64,000 nucleotides of DNA from JAWXCE01 sp033764775 (lineage in GTDB: Bacteria; Pseudomonadota; Alphaproteobacteria; Rhizobiales; Rhodomicrobiaceae): positions 57,472-121,471 of the forward strand of contig JANRIQ010000017.1 of the NCBI GenBank assembly GCA_033764775.1, given 5' to 3'. This document shows positions 8,053 through 16,802 of this stretch, in pieces. Numbering within the stretch: position 1 is the stretch's first letter; the number at the start of each line of letters is the position of its first letter. A model generated the notes under the pieces. It was given only the letters and a program-made list of their open reading frames with translations. It did no database searches and had not been told where the DNA came from. The translations under genes and the position numbers were made by a program.

Positions 8053-9427
8053 GGACGGCGTCCTCCACGACGATGCAGTCGATGGCGCGCCTGCGCAGCG
8101 CATCGCACGCGTCGGACGCCGCCGCTTTCGAATAGGCGCCAAAGCGGGCCCGCGCCACCGGTCGCCCGTGGGACAGGCCGGAGACGATCAGGCGCGAGCG
8201 GCCCGTCACGATGTCGCCGGCCTCCCGCGAGACCGCCAGCAACCGCCGCTCGGCGCTTTCCTGATTGTCGTAGGCGCCGACCTGGACATGGTACAGCTTG
8301 CGGTCGTCGGCCGGCGCGACGGCGTGCGGCGCGGGCGCGGGCCTGCTCGCGGAGAGTTGAGAGGCCGTCGCGTCAGTCCCGGAACGGGGCGCCTCGAGCG
8401 GGCGCAGCGCCATCAGATGGGACGGTTGCGGGCGCGCGGGCGCCGCGGCGGCGACGGCCAACCTTTCCCGTGGCGGCGCAGCCCTTTGCGCGAGCTGTTT
8501 CGCCGCCTCGGCGATGCGTTTGCGTTCGGCGGCGCGGGCCACGGCGCGCTCGGCCTCATGCTCGGCCCGGGTTTTGGCGCGGCTCCACGAGGCGTCGAGC
8601 AACGCCCGCATGCTCTGGTTGCGCTGCCGCGACGAACGCCCGCCGAGCACCACGGCGATCACCGCCTTGTCGTCGCGCTGGGCGGTCGAGAGCAGGTTGA
8701 AGCCGGAGGCGTTGGTGAAGCCGGTCTTCATCCCGTCCGCGCCTTTATAGGTGAACAACAGGCCGTTGTGGTTCTTGTAAAGCTTGCCGCCATATTTGAA
8801 GTAGCGCAGCTTGAACAGGTTTGCGTGCTCCGGAAAGTCGCGCAGAACCGCTCGCCCCAGCACGGCGAGGTCGTAGGCTGTGGTGCGCTGGCCGGCGTCG
8901 GGCAGGCCGGACGCATTGCGGAAGGTCGTGTTTTTCATGCCGAGCCGCCGAGCCTCCGCCGTCATCAGCTTGGCGAAAGCCGCTTCCGACCCGGCCAGAT
9001 TCTCGGCGACGGCGACGGCGGCGTCGTTCGCCGACTTGGTCACCAGAGCGCGCATCGCGTCATGAACGGTGATGGAGCCGCCGGCTTTCAGATGCAGCTT
9101 CGTGGGCGGCTGCGAGGCCGCGTGCTCCGTCACCATGAGCGGCGTCGTCAGGGCGATGCGGCCCTGGCGGAGATGCCTGAACACGATGTAAAGGGTCATC
9201 ACTTTTGTGATGGAGGCGGGGAAGCGCGCCTCGTCGGCCTTGTAGGACTGGATGATCTGCCCGGAATGCTGGTCGATGACCACCGAGGACTGCAATGGCG
9301 TATAATTGGCCGAAGTGCTTTTGTAGCGCCGTCGGGCAGCCTCGGCGTCGCTGATCGTCGCCACGAAAAAGGTCGCCGCGACCGAGACGAGGCACACCGC
9401 CACCATGCTCAAACGCCGCCCCGACAT
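8009..9427 (-). CDS. D-alanyl-D-alanine carboxypeptidase with SPOR domain
   Basis: A penicillin-binding-protein-type S11 serine peptidase that trims the terminal D-Ala from stem peptides in the periplasm. Residues 8-30 form a signal peptide ending in AEA. The three active-site motifs are present: SxxK at 72-75 (SITK), SxN at 132-134 (SAN) and KTG at 234-236. After an Ala/Arg-rich linker, the last 80-90 residues (KLYHVQVGAY onward) form a SPOR domain, which binds denuded glycan at the septum. This combination is common in Rhizobiales. Direct CGTTAATG repeats and a palindrome lie in the upstream gap. Confidence 0.93.
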   Translation of the reverse strand: MSGRRLSMVAVCLVSVAATFFVATISDAEAARRRYKSTSANYTPLQSSVVIDQHSGQIIQSYKADEARFPASITKVMTLYIVFRHLRQGRIALTTPLMVTEHAASQPPTKLHLKAGGSITVHDAMRALVTKSANDAAVAVAENLAGSEAAFAKLMTAEARRLGMKNTTFRNASGLPDAGQRTTAYDLAVLGRAVLRDFPEHANLFKLRYFKYGGKLYKNHNGLLFTYKGADGMKTGFTNASGFNLLSTAQRDDKAVIAVVLGGRSSRQRNQSMRALLDASWSRAKTRAEHEAERAVARAAERKRIAEAAKQLAQRAAPPRERLAVAAAAPARPQPSHLMALRPLEAPRSGTDATASQLSASRPAPAPHAVAPADDRKLYHVQVGAYDNQESAERRLLAVSREAGDIVTGRSRLIVSGLSHGRPVARARFGAYSKAAASDACDALRRRAIDCIVVEDAVLTRAGAGEEGLSRR

Positions 9428-9777
9428 GCTTGCTCCACCGACGCAACTACAGGCGGAGCACGCGAAACTGCGGGCTGCACGCTTGAGGTGAACCGTAACG
9501 GTTTTTGTTTAGCGGAGCGTTAATGGAGAAACGTTAATGCGGCCGCAGCTTGAAACTGGCCGGCCGCCGCGCACATCACCGGAATTAAGGGTGCGACGCT
9601 TCGGGGGCAACGCCGCGCCAAAAGCCGGTTGCGCCGAACCTTCACGCTTGTATCATACCGTGTGCGTTCGTTTTGACAGAAGATATTAAACAGCCATTTT
9701 ACCGCCTTGCTGTAGCATATGATGTATGGGACGTGGCGCCGACGATGGACGATCTCGTATAAGTTGCTGAACCTGCG
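9428..9777. other. 350-bp intergenic region between dacA-type gene and clpS
   Basis: No ORF here is convincing. The dacA side holds a 13-bp palindrome (9491-9503) and two CGTTAATG direct repeats (9518-9525, 9532-9539). On the clpS side a TTGACA hexamer (9673-9678) stands in an AT-rich stretch, but no good -10 hexamer is found at 16-18 bp. The clpS promoter is probably between 9640 and 9760. Confidence 0.5.
9491..9539. promoter_or_regulatory. Palindrome and CGTTAATG repeats upstream of the carboxypeptidase gene
   Basis: AACCGTAACGGTT (9491-9503) is a perfect palindrome around a central A, followed by two direct copies of CGTTAATG with starts 14 bp apart. All sit 64-112 bp before the carboxypeptidase start, where an operator would be expected. 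TTAA cores spaced by 10 bp resemble, but do not match, the CtrA pattern TTAA-N7-TTAA. The regulator is unknown. Confidence 0.3.
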
Positions 9778-10203
9778 ATGCGCGACCGAGTGATGACCTG
9801 GGACGAAAACGGCGCCGGCTCGCGGCGCGAGGATCCAACGGGGTTTGGCGGCGCGGCTATGGCGGCCGGCCGCGTGACGGCGTCGAAACCTCCGCAGGGC
9901 GACGACGACCTGAAAACCGGCGTCGTCACAAAAACCAAGCCCAAGACTCAGAAACCGAGCCTCTACAAGGTGCTCCTGCTCAACGACGATTACACGCCCA
10001 TGGATTTCGTCGTCTATGTGCTGGAGCGGTTCTTCAACAAAGGCCCCGAGGACGCCACGCGCATCATGCTGCACGTGCATCAGAAGGGCGTCGGCGTGTG
10101 CGGCGTCTACACTTATGAGATCGCCGAGACGAAAGTCACCCAGGTCATGAATTTCGCCCGACAAAACCAGCATCCCCTGCAGTGCACCATGGAAAAAGAG
10201 TAG
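9778..10203 (+). CDS. clpS: ATP-dependent Clp protease adaptor ClpS
   Basis: ClpS binds proteins with N-degron residues and hands them to ClpAP for degradation. The conserved core starts near residue 59 with PSLYKVLLLNDDYTPMDFVV, has the ERFF and HxHxxG (HVHQKG) elements and ends with a segment resembling the ETK...A...HPL pattern (here ETKVTQVMNFARQNQHPLQ). The first 55 residues are charged and not conserved; internal ATGs at 9793 and 9859 would give shorter forms, the latter (114 aa) close to the usual family length. The next gene is clpA, 8 bp downstream. Confidence 0.94.
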   Translation: MRDRVMTWDENGAGSRREDPTGFGGAAMAAGRVTASKPPQGDDDLKTGVVTKTKPKTQKPSLYKVLLLNDDYTPMDFVVYVLERFFNKGPEDATRIMLHVHQKGVGVCGVYTYEIAETKVTQVMNFARQNQHPLQCTMEKE

Positions 10204-10211
10204 GACAGCCC

Positions 10212-12698
10212 GTGCCGTCATTTTCAACAAGCCTCGAGTCCGCCCTGCATCGCGCTCTTGAATACGCCAATGAGCGCAGCCACGAATACGCGACGCTTGA
10301 GCACCTGCTCCTTTCCCTCATCGATGACCGCGACGCGTCCGCCGTGATGCGGGCATGCAGCGTCGATCTCGATCTGCTGCGCGGCAAGCTGACCGACTAC
10401 ATCGACAGCGAGTTGGAGAACCTGGTCGTCTCCGAGGACAACGAGGCGCAGCCAACCGCGAGCTTTCAGCGCGTGATACACCGCGCGGTGGTGCATGTGC
10501 AGTCCTCCGGCCGCGAGGAGGTGACCGGCGCCAACGTGCTCGTCGCCATGTTCGCTGAACGGGAAAGCCACGCTGCGTTTTTCCTGCAGGAGCAGGATAT
10601 GACCCGCTTCGACGCGGTGAATTTCATCTCCCACGGCATCGCCAAACGCGGCGACATGACGGAGGCGCGCCCGGTCCGCGGCGTCGATGAGGACACGGAC
10701 AACGGCGGCCCGGACGAGAAAAAGCGCGGCGGCGGCGAAGCTTTGGAGCAATACTGCGTCAACCTCAACCTGAAGGCGAAGGATGGCCGCATCGATCCGC
10801 TGATCGGCCGCCACAAGGAGGTGGAGCGCACCATCCAGGTGCTGTGCCGCCGCCAGAAGAACAACCCGCTGTTCGTGGGCGACCCCGGCGTCGGCAAGAC
10901 GGCGATTGCGGAGGGCCTTGCGCGCAAGATCGTGCGGGGCGAGGTGCCCGAGGTGCTGCTCAACGCCACCATCTTCGCCCTCGACATGGGCGCGCTGCTC
11001 GCCGGCACGCGGTATCGCGGCGACTTCGAGGAGCGGCTGAAGGCGGTGATGCGCGAGATCGAGAACTACCCCGGCGCGATCATGTTCATCGACGAGATCC
11101 ACACGGTGATCGGCGCGGGCGCAACCAGCGGCGGCGCCATGGACGCCTCCAACCTGCTGAAGCCCGCGCTCCAGTCGGGTTCGTTGCGCTGCCTCGGATC
11201 AACCACCTATAAAGAGTATCGCCAGCACTTCGAGAAAGACCGCGCGCTGGTGCGCCGCTTTCAAAAGATCGACGTGGCCGAGCCGACGGTGCCCGACGCC
11301 ATCGAGATCATGAAAGGCCTGAAGCCCTATTTCGAGGACTTCCACAGCGTGCGGTATACGCAAGGGGCGATCAAGGCGGCGGTGGAGCTTTCGGTAAAGT
11401 ACATTCACGACCGCAAGCTGCCCGACAAGGCCATCGACGTGATCGACGAAACCGGCGCCAGCCAGATGCTGCTGCCGCCCTCGCGCCGCAAGAAAACCAT
11501 CGGCGTGAAAGAGATCGAAGCGACCATCGCGACGATGGCGCGCATCCCGCCCAAGACGGTGTCGAAGTCCGACAGCGAACTGCTGCGCAACATCGAGGCC
11601 GACCTGAAGCGCGTCGTTTTCGGTCAAGACGCGGCGGTGACGGCGATTTCGGCGGCGATCAAGCTAGCGCGCGCGGGCCTGCGCGAGCCGGAGAAGCCCA
11701 TCGGCTGCTACCTGTTCTCCGGCCCAACCGGCGTCGGCAAGACCGAGGTCGCCAAGCAACTCGCTTCGCTCATGGGCGTGCAGCTCCTGCGTTTCGACAT
11801 GTCGGAGTATATGGAGCGCCACACCATCTCGCGGCTGATCGGCGCCCCGCCGGGGTACGTCGGCTTCGATCAGGGCGGCTTGCTCACGGACGGCGTGGAT
11901 CAGCATCCGCATTCCGTGCTGCTCCTCGACGAGATCGAGAAAGCGCACCCGGATTTATTCAATGTGCTGCTGCAGGTGATGGACCACGGCAAGCTGACCG
12001 ACCATAATGGCAAGCAGGTCGATTTCCGCAACGTCATCCTCATCATGACGACGAACGCGGGCGCGTCGGAGATGTCCAAAGCGGCGATCGGTTTCGGTTC
12101 GACGAAACGCGAGGGCGACGACGACGCGGCCATCAAGCGGCTGTTCTCTCCGGAGTTCCGCAACCGGCTGGACGCGACGATCCCGTTCGGGAGCCTGCCG
12201 CGCGAGGTCATCGCCAAGGTAGTCGAGAAGTTTGTGTTCCAGCTTGAGGCGCAGCTCGCCGACCGCAACGTGACCATCGAGTTGACGCCAGAGGCGAACG
12301 ACTGGATCGTGACCAAGGGCTACGACGAGCTGTTCGGCGCGCGGCCGATGGCGCGCGTCATCCAGGAGCACATCAAGAAACCGCTAGCCGAGGATTTGCT
12401 GTTCGGCCGCTTGCAGAACGGCGGCGCCGTGAAGGTGATAGTGACGGAAAAAGACGGGAAGACGTCGCTCGGGTTTGAGATCGTGGAGTCCAAGATCAAG
12501 CCGATGGCCTCGGCTGACGAGGAGGATGATGCGGAGGCGCTGGTGGAGGACGATGCCGATCAGGCCGTGCTGGTGCGGGCCGCGCCGGTTAAGACTGGCG
12601 GCAGGTCTGGCGGGGCGGTCAAAACACTGAAAGATCCAAAAGGGCCCGGCGGCAGACCGTCGACACCGAAAGTGCGCAAACTGCCGCTCGCCCCATAG
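10212..12698 (+). CDS. clpA: ATP-dependent Clp protease ATPase subunit ClpA
   Basis: ClpA is the hexameric AAA+ unfoldase that feeds proteins into ClpP. The N-domain repeats (SLESALHRAL, YATLEHLLLSL) bind ClpS. D1 carries Walker A GDPGVGKTA and Walker B FIDEIH; D2 carries Walker A GPTGVGKTE and LLDEIEKAHPD; both have sensor/arginine-finger regions in place. GTG at 10212 (start PSFSTSLE) is preferred over the overlapping ATG at 10182, since AGGA stands eight bases before it and homologues start here. An acidic then basic C-terminal tail of about 60 residues follows the D2 domain. clpS lies immediately upstream, as an operon. Confidence 0.95.
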   Translation: MPSFSTSLESALHRALEYANERSHEYATLEHLLLSLIDDRDASAVMRACSVDLDLLRGKLTDYIDSELENLVVSEDNEAQPTASFQRVIHRAVVHVQSSGREEVTGANVLVAMFAERESHAAFFLQEQDMTRFDAVNFISHGIAKRGDMTEARPVRGVDEDTDNGGPDEKKRGGGEALEQYCVNLNLKAKDGRIDPLIGRHKEVERTIQVLCRRQKNNPLFVGDPGVGKTAIAEGLARKIVRGEVPEVLLNATIFALDMGALLAGTRYRGDFEERLKAVMREIENYPGAIMFIDEIHTVIGAGATSGGAMDASNLLKPALQSGSLRCLGSTTYKEYRQHFEKDRALVRRFQKIDVAEPTVPDAIEIMKGLKPYFEDFHSVRYTQGAIKAAVELSVKYIHDRKLPDKAIDVIDETGASQMLLPPSRRKKTIGVKEIEATIATMARIPPKTVSKSDSELLRNIEADLKRVVFGQDAAVTAISAAIKLARAGLREPEKPIGCYLFSGPTGVGKTEVAKQLASLMGVQLLRFDMSEYMERHTISRLIGAPPGYVGFDQGGLLTDGVDQHPHSVLLLDEIEKAHPDLFNVLLQVMDHGKLTDHNGKQVDFRNVILIMTTNAGASEMSKAAIGFGSTKREGDDDAAIKRLFSPEFRNRLDATIPFGSLPREVIAKVVEKFVFQLEAQLADRNVTIELTPEANDWIVTKGYDELFGARPMARVIQEHIKKPLAEDLLFGRLQNGGAVKVIVTEKDGKTSLGFEIVESKIKPMASADEEDDAEALVEDDADQAVLVRAAPVKTGGRSGGAVKTLKDPKGPGGRPSTPKVRKLPLAP

Positions 12699-12728
12699 CG
12701 CTTCAGCTCAAACCATCAAACAAGCAAA

Positions 12729-12753
12729 AGGCCGCTTCACAGCGGCCTCTTTT
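12729..12753 (+). terminator. Rho-independent terminator of clpSA
   Basis: Perfect 8-bp stem AGGCCGCT / AGCGGCCT with TCAC loop and a CTTTT tail, 30 bp after the clpA stop. Confidence 0.88.
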
Positions 12754-12833
12754 GTGCGAGGCGACAGTGTTTCGCGAAGTGGTTATTCGATACAGCGTTT
12801 CGCGGGCGTGCTTTCCAATTTCGGCAAATAAAA

Positions 12834-12855
12834 AAGGCCGCTCGAAAGCGGCCTT
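12834..12855 (-). terminator. Rho-independent terminator of porin 1
   Basis: Perfect 9-bp stem AAGGCCGCT / AGCGGCCTT closing a CGAA loop on the plus strand, which is UUCG in the porin mRNA. The A-rich flank at 12826-12833 is the U tract in the minus-strand transcript. It lies 24 bp after the porin stop. Confidence 0.88.
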
Positions 12856-12878
12856 CCCATATCAAGTTGTCCGTTTAG

Positions 12879-14117
12879 TTAGAACTTGATGCGCGAGCCG
12901 ATCAGGCCGAGAGACATGTCTTCCACGTCACCTGCAGGAACAGCGCCCCTGATGTCAGCATCGTAGAAGGAGAATGCTGCGTAGACCTGAATTGCGGCTG
13001 AGTCGAACGACTGGGCCACGCCGAAGCCGTAACGCTCAACTTCCGAGCTATCAATGCCGGCAATGCCTACAGCGAAATCATCGTAAGTGCCGTATTCGCC
13101 GTAAATCGTCGTTGCGCCGTAAGAGAGCCATTTCTTCTCGATACCTGCCTGCACGTAGTAGGCTTCAGCCTCGACGCCGTCCTGTGCACCGCTCTCAACC
13201 TCACGGCTCACGCCGGCAAAGTTTACATAAAGACCGGTTGGAACGTGCATAAGCGAAATAGAGCCCTTGATTTCATTGTAGTCTACACCGTTCGATACGG
13301 TGCTTCCGCTGAGGGAAAGGAAGCCCTCGTTGCTTTCATAGTAACCTACGCCAGCGGCGATGCGGATTGAGTTCCACTCTTTCTTGAAGTATAGGGCGAT
13401 GTCGTACACATCGTTCTCACCCCAGGCCGCGGAAAGAATGAAGCCGTAGATCGAAGGCGAGTCGTATCGGACAAAGTCGCCGCGGTTCGAGTCGAGGTTG
13501 ACGCCGCCGCCGTTGTTGCCAGTCAGGTTGCCCCATGTCGTGCCCGAGTTGATCGCGGTGAAACCAGCGTTTAGGAGCGGATCAAGTGACGTGAAGCCGC
13601 CAGTGTTGGCAAGGCTGATAAGAATGATGTCGTCGGTGGGCGGCGACCCTTGACCGAGCGTGATACGGCCGAGTTTCTCGCTTTCGATGAACCAGTTAGC
13701 CAAGCGCGTGGAAAGAACGGTTTCGCCGTTGCCTTCATCATTTGCCTGAGTGAGTGAGCTTGACGCGGAGTCGTTAACCGCAATCTCGATCGCGAAACCG
13801 GCGTTCCAGCCTGGCTTCATTTTAGCTTTACCAATAAACCGGAAACGGCTGTTGGAGTGTTGAACGTCGGTAAGGTAAGCGTCTGAATCCCGGCCGTCGT
13901 CCCACACCAGCAAGGCGCGGTTTACTTGACCGGAGATTTCCAGCGAAACCTTACGGTTGCCTTTACGAGCCGTCGTGGCTTCGAGTTCAGCAACACGCTC
14001 TTCCAGATCGGCGCAGCAGTCGCCGCCCAGGTCAGCTGCTTTAGCAGGCGTGAAGGCGATGCCGCCAACAAACAAACCGGCTGCGGCGGCCAATGCAAAA
14101 CGAGACGTCGTTTTCAT
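12879..14117 (-). CDS. Outer-membrane porin (Porin_2 type), copy 1
   Basis: The 412-aa precursor forms a general diffusion porin of the alphaproteobacterial Porin_2 type. Residues 1-27 are a signal peptide ending in AKA; the mature N-terminus ADLGGDCC is followed by a short coiled coil (LEERVAELEATTARK), then the beta-barrel, rich in alternating aromatic strands and ending in Phe (SRIKF), as barrel proteins need for BAM insertion. ATG at 14117 is chosen because GGGGGA precedes it and the signal peptide starts there; an upstream ATG at 14177 is not plausible. Its N-terminal 32 mature residues are almost the same as those of the porin at 30695-32086. Confidence 0.9.
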   Translation of the reverse strand: MKTTSRFALAAAAGLFVGGIAFTPAKAADLGGDCCADLEERVAELEATTARKGNRKVSLEISGQVNRALLVWDDGRDSDAYLTDVQHSNSRFRFIGKAKMKPGWNAGFAIEIAVNDSASSSLTQANDEGNGETVLSTRLANWFIESEKLGRITLGQGSPPTDDIILISLANTGGFTSLDPLLNAGFTAINSGTTWGNLTGNNGGGVNLDSNRGDFVRYDSPSIYGFILSAAWGENDVYDIALYFKKEWNSIRIAAGVGYYESNEGFLSLSGSTVSNGVDYNEIKGSISLMHVPTGLYVNFAGVSREVESGAQDGVEAEAYYVQAGIEKKWLSYGATTIYGEYGTYDDFAVGIAGIDSSEVERYGFGVAQSFDSAAIQVYAAFSFYDADIRGAVPAGDVEDMSLGLIGSRIKF

Positions 14118-14567
14118 AAGTCCCCCAATCATCTTTATCACCAAGCCGCCCGGACAACCCGGACATAGCAAGTGCAAGAATTGCTAAAGTCGTCTACAAG
14201 GGCGGGCGAACCCGCCTTTTCTGAGAGCCAGCAAGCCCTAGCTTCACGCATCAGGCTTCCACTTAGCTACAAGAGCCAAAGAGCCTAACGCGGAACACCC
14301 CCATCCGGCTCACCAGACTTGCCTCTCCCTGATAGCGGAACCCCGAAGAGCGGTAAACTCAAACCATGCGGCGCCCGCTTATTCGGCGCCCTTCTGTGAC
14401 CGCCGCGCAACGCAAGCGGCGGCCATCTGTGGCTTTTTGAAGATTATGACAGCCGGCGAACAGGTTGCGCGGTCGCGCGCCGCGGTTTTTCGACGCTTTG
14501 AAGGCTGGTCATTTTGCGCTCGCGCCGCCTAATGGTAGTTTAGCGCTCTGAAATCTTGAGGCGAACA
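14118..14567. other. 450-bp divergent region porin 1 / FAD monooxygenase
   Basis: Carries no convincing ORF. A strong hairpin stands at 14198-14219 and a weaker inverted repeat (CCGCCGC/GCGGCGG) at 14400-14422. The porin leader of at least 80 bases would include the first hairpin if transcription starts upstream of it. Promoter hexamers could not be assigned. Confidence 0.5.
14198..14219 (-). promoter_or_regulatory. Hairpin with UUCG loop in the porin 1 leader region
   Basis: The arms AAGGGCGGG / CCCGCCTTT pair (one G-T pair) around CGAA, i.e. UUCG on the porin strand, 81 bp before the porin start. On the plus strand it is followed by TTTTC and might act as a terminator of stray transcription; on the minus strand it could be a 5' mRNA stabiliser. 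Which role applies depends on the porin transcription start. Confidence 0.45.
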
Positions 14568-15770
14568 ATGAGCAACTCTGCACCCGATTCGATGGACGCG
14601 ATCGTCGTGGGGGCCGGCCCAGTGGGGCTCGCCGCGACGCTCGCCCTGCTCCGCGCCGGCGTGAAAACCGCGCTTATCGGCGCCCGGCCGCCCAGGCGCG
14701 CCGCCAACCCGGATTCGCGCACGGCCGCGCTCATCGGGTCGTCGGTGGAGCTGCTGGAGGCGCTCGGCGTATGGAGCGCCTGCGCAAAGGACGCGGCGGC
14801 CTTGGAAAGTCTCGTGCTGATCGACCAAACCCGGCGGATGTTGCGCGCTCCGGACGTCATCTTTCGCGCCGACGAGATCGACGCCCCCGCTTTTGGCTAT
14901 AATATAGGCAATGCGGCGTTGACCGAGGCGTTGCTGGCGGCGGTGGAGGCGCGCGGCGACGCAGCTCTTCTGCGCTGGGGCGCGGTCGAAAGCGTCCGCC
15001 CGGACACGCACGGAGTCATGGTGACCATGGCCGGGGGCGATGCGATGCGCGCCCGGCTCGTTATCGGCGCGGACGGACGCGACTCCTTGTGCCGCGACGC
15101 GTCGGGCGTGCGCAGCCGCCGCTGGAGCTACAACCACACCGCCGTCGCATGCGCGTTCGAGCACGCGGCGCCCCATAACGGTGTGTGCGTCGAGCTGCAT
15201 CGCGCCGCCGGGCCGCTCACGGCCGTGCCCGCGCCGAATGGGCGTTCGAGCCTTGTCTGGGTGGAGCGGCCCGCCGAGGCGGAGCGTTTGATGACCCTGA
15301 GCGAACGGGGTTTCGCCGACGAGCTTGAGACGCATCTCGGCCAGTTCACCGGACGCATCGGCGCCATTGGCCGGCGTGCGGCGTTCCCGTTGGGGGGGCT
15401 CGCCGTGTTGCGCTACGCGCAAAACCGGATTATGCTAGTCGGCGAGGCGGCCCATGTGGTGCCGCCCATCGGCGCGCAAGGCCTCAATCTCGGCTTCCGC
15501 GACGCAGCGGCGCTCGCAGAGATTGTGGCAGCGGCGCATAGGCGTGCGGAGGATGTGGGCGCGGCGGCTGTCCTGTCGGCTTATGACGCGGCCCGGCGCG
15601 GGGATGTGCTCTCCCGCACTCTCGCCGCCGATCTGCTGAACCGCACGCTTATCGCGGGTTTTGTGCCGTTCGACGCGGCCCGGCTCGGCGCGCTGTCAGC
15701 CCTAAGCGCGGCGCCAGCGCTGAAACGCTCGCTCATGCGGCGCGGGGTCGGACCCGATCGCGCGGCGTGA
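14568..15770 (+). CDS. FAD-dependent UbiH/UbiF-family hydroxylase
   Basis: A class A flavoprotein monooxygenase, most likely for a ring-hydroxylation step in ubiquinone synthesis. The 400-aa protein has the dinucleotide motif GAGPVG near residue 12, the DSRTAAL motif that marks UbiH-type enzymes, the DG motif (IGADGRDS) near 165-172 and the GD-like LVGEAAHVVPPIGAQGLNLGFRDA segment that binds the FAD ribityl chain (usual Asp replaced by Glu in GEAAH). The ATG at 14568 has GAGGCGA before it. The exact carbon position (C1, C5 or C6) cannot be told from the sequence. Confidence 0.88.
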   Translation: MSNSAPDSMDAIVVGAGPVGLAATLALLRAGVKTALIGARPPRRAANPDSRTAALIGSSVELLEALGVWSACAKDAAALESLVLIDQTRRMLRAPDVIFRADEIDAPAFGYNIGNAALTEALLAAVEARGDAALLRWGAVESVRPDTHGVMVTMAGGDAMRARLVIGADGRDSLCRDASGVRSRRWSYNHTAVACAFEHAAPHNGVCVELHRAAGPLTAVPAPNGRSSLVWVERPAEAERLMTLSERGFADELETHLGQFTGRIGAIGRRAAFPLGGLAVLRYAQNRIMLVGEAAHVVPPIGAQGLNLGFRDAAALAEIVAAAHRRAEDVGAAAVLSAYDAARRGDVLSRTLAADLLNRTLIAGFVPFDAARLGALSALSAAPALKRSLMRRGVGPDRAA

Positions 15771-15860
15771 GGCTCACGGTTTTCCCGGCTTGCGGCTCAC
15801 ACCATTGCGGACTAAGGAAGCGGCGGCTTTCTTTATCCGATCTTAAGCAGCGGCATCCGC

Positions 15861-16760
15861 ATGTCCCCTCTCCTCAACGCGCGCTATCTGGCTGAATACG
15901 CTCTCCTGCGCGTCATCATCGCGATGGTGCGCCTTATGCCGCTCGACACGGCGACGGCGTTCTCCGCCTGGATGTGGCGCACCCTCGCCGCGCGCGGGCG
16001 GCGGCACGAGCGCGCGCTTTCGAACCTCGCGATCGCTTTCCCGGAAAAGACGCAAGCCGAGCGTCAGGCCATCGCGCTGGCCATGTGGGGCAACCTGGGG
16101 CGCGTGATGGCCGAGACCATGCTGCTTGACCGCATTCTGCGCGAGCCGGAGCGCATCGTGTTCGAAAACCCCAAGCTGGTGGAGACATACAAAGGCAAGA
16201 TGGGCGCGGCGATCTGCGCCTCCATGCATATGGGCAACTGGGAGCTGGCCATGTGGCCGCTGACCCAGATGGGCGCCAAGCCCGCCGCCGTCTACCGCCT
16301 GGTCGAGAACCCCTATGTCGATCTCTACCTCCGCACGCAGCGCACTGAGCTATATCCCGGCGGCCTGTTCGCGCGCGGTAAGGTATCGGGCATGATGGCC
16401 GGGCACGACACGGCGCGGATGATCGGCGCCTATGTGCGCCAGGGCGGACGGCTCGGCTTCCTCGCGGATTTGCAGGACAAGAAGGGCGTCGAGGCGCCGT
16501 TCTTCGGCCGCCCGTCCAAAACCACGTCTATCCCGGCGATGCTCGCCCGGCGCGTCGGGGCGCGGCTGTGGATCGGGCGCTGCGTGCGCGTCGGCGAAGG
16601 CTCGCATTTCCGCATCGCCATGCGCGAGCTGAAAGTGCCCTGGACGGACGACCCGGACGCTGACATCCGCGCCGCCACCGCCGCCATGCAGGCTCAGTTC
16701 GAGGCGTGGATCCGCGAGGCGCCGGAGCAGTGGATGTGGAGCAATAGGCGCTGGAGCTGA
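15861..16760 (+). CDS. Lipid A biosynthesis acyltransferase (LpxL/HtrB family)
   Basis: Transfers a secondary acyl chain to the lipid A precursor at the inner membrane. The 299-aa protein has the family's N-terminal hydrophobic helix (about 11-27), the catalytic H-x4-E motif in HMGNWE near 116-121, the conserved FLADLQDKKGVEAPFFGRP block and C-terminal RE-PEQWMW. These are diagnostic of the LABLP family. The last 47 codons (16620-16760) are present a second time at 17510-17647, after an unrelated gene, so this copy's 3' end may be recombined. The protein itself appears complete. Confidence 0.92.
   Translation: MSPLLNARYLAEYALLRVIIAMVRLMPLDTATAFSAWMWRTLAARGRRHERALSNLAIAFPEKTQAERQAIALAMWGNLGRVMAETMLLDRILREPERIVFENPKLVETYKGKMGAAICASMHMGNWELAMWPLTQMGAKPAAVYRLVENPYVDLYLRTQRTELYPGGLFARGKVSGMMAGHDTARMIGAYVRQGGRLGFLADLQDKKGVEAPFFGRPSKTTSIPAMLARRVGARLWIGRCVRVGEGSHFRIAMRELKVPWTDDPDADIRAATAAMQAQFEAWIREAPEQWMWSNRRWS
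16620..16760 (+). repeat. Direct repeat, copy 1: 3' end of the acyltransferase gene
   Basis: The final 141 bp of the acyltransferase gene. Its first 120 bp match 17510-17626 at every aligned base except one missing codon (ACC) in copy 2. The last 21 bp differ at seven positions, all silent (both encode SNRRWS-stop). Confidence 0.95.
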
Positions 16761-16802
16761 CCTGCTTGCTTTTCCGGCCTTGGTGGCGTTAACGAATCCG
16801 CC

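Noticed and set aside
9673..9678. TTGACA as -35 box for clpS
   Set aside because: No acceptable -10 hexamer at 16-18 bp, so not listed as a promoter.
14400..14422. Inverted repeat CCGCCGC/GCGGCGG
   Set aside because: GC-only arms, no T tract, and no nearby start; likely chance in high-GC DNA.
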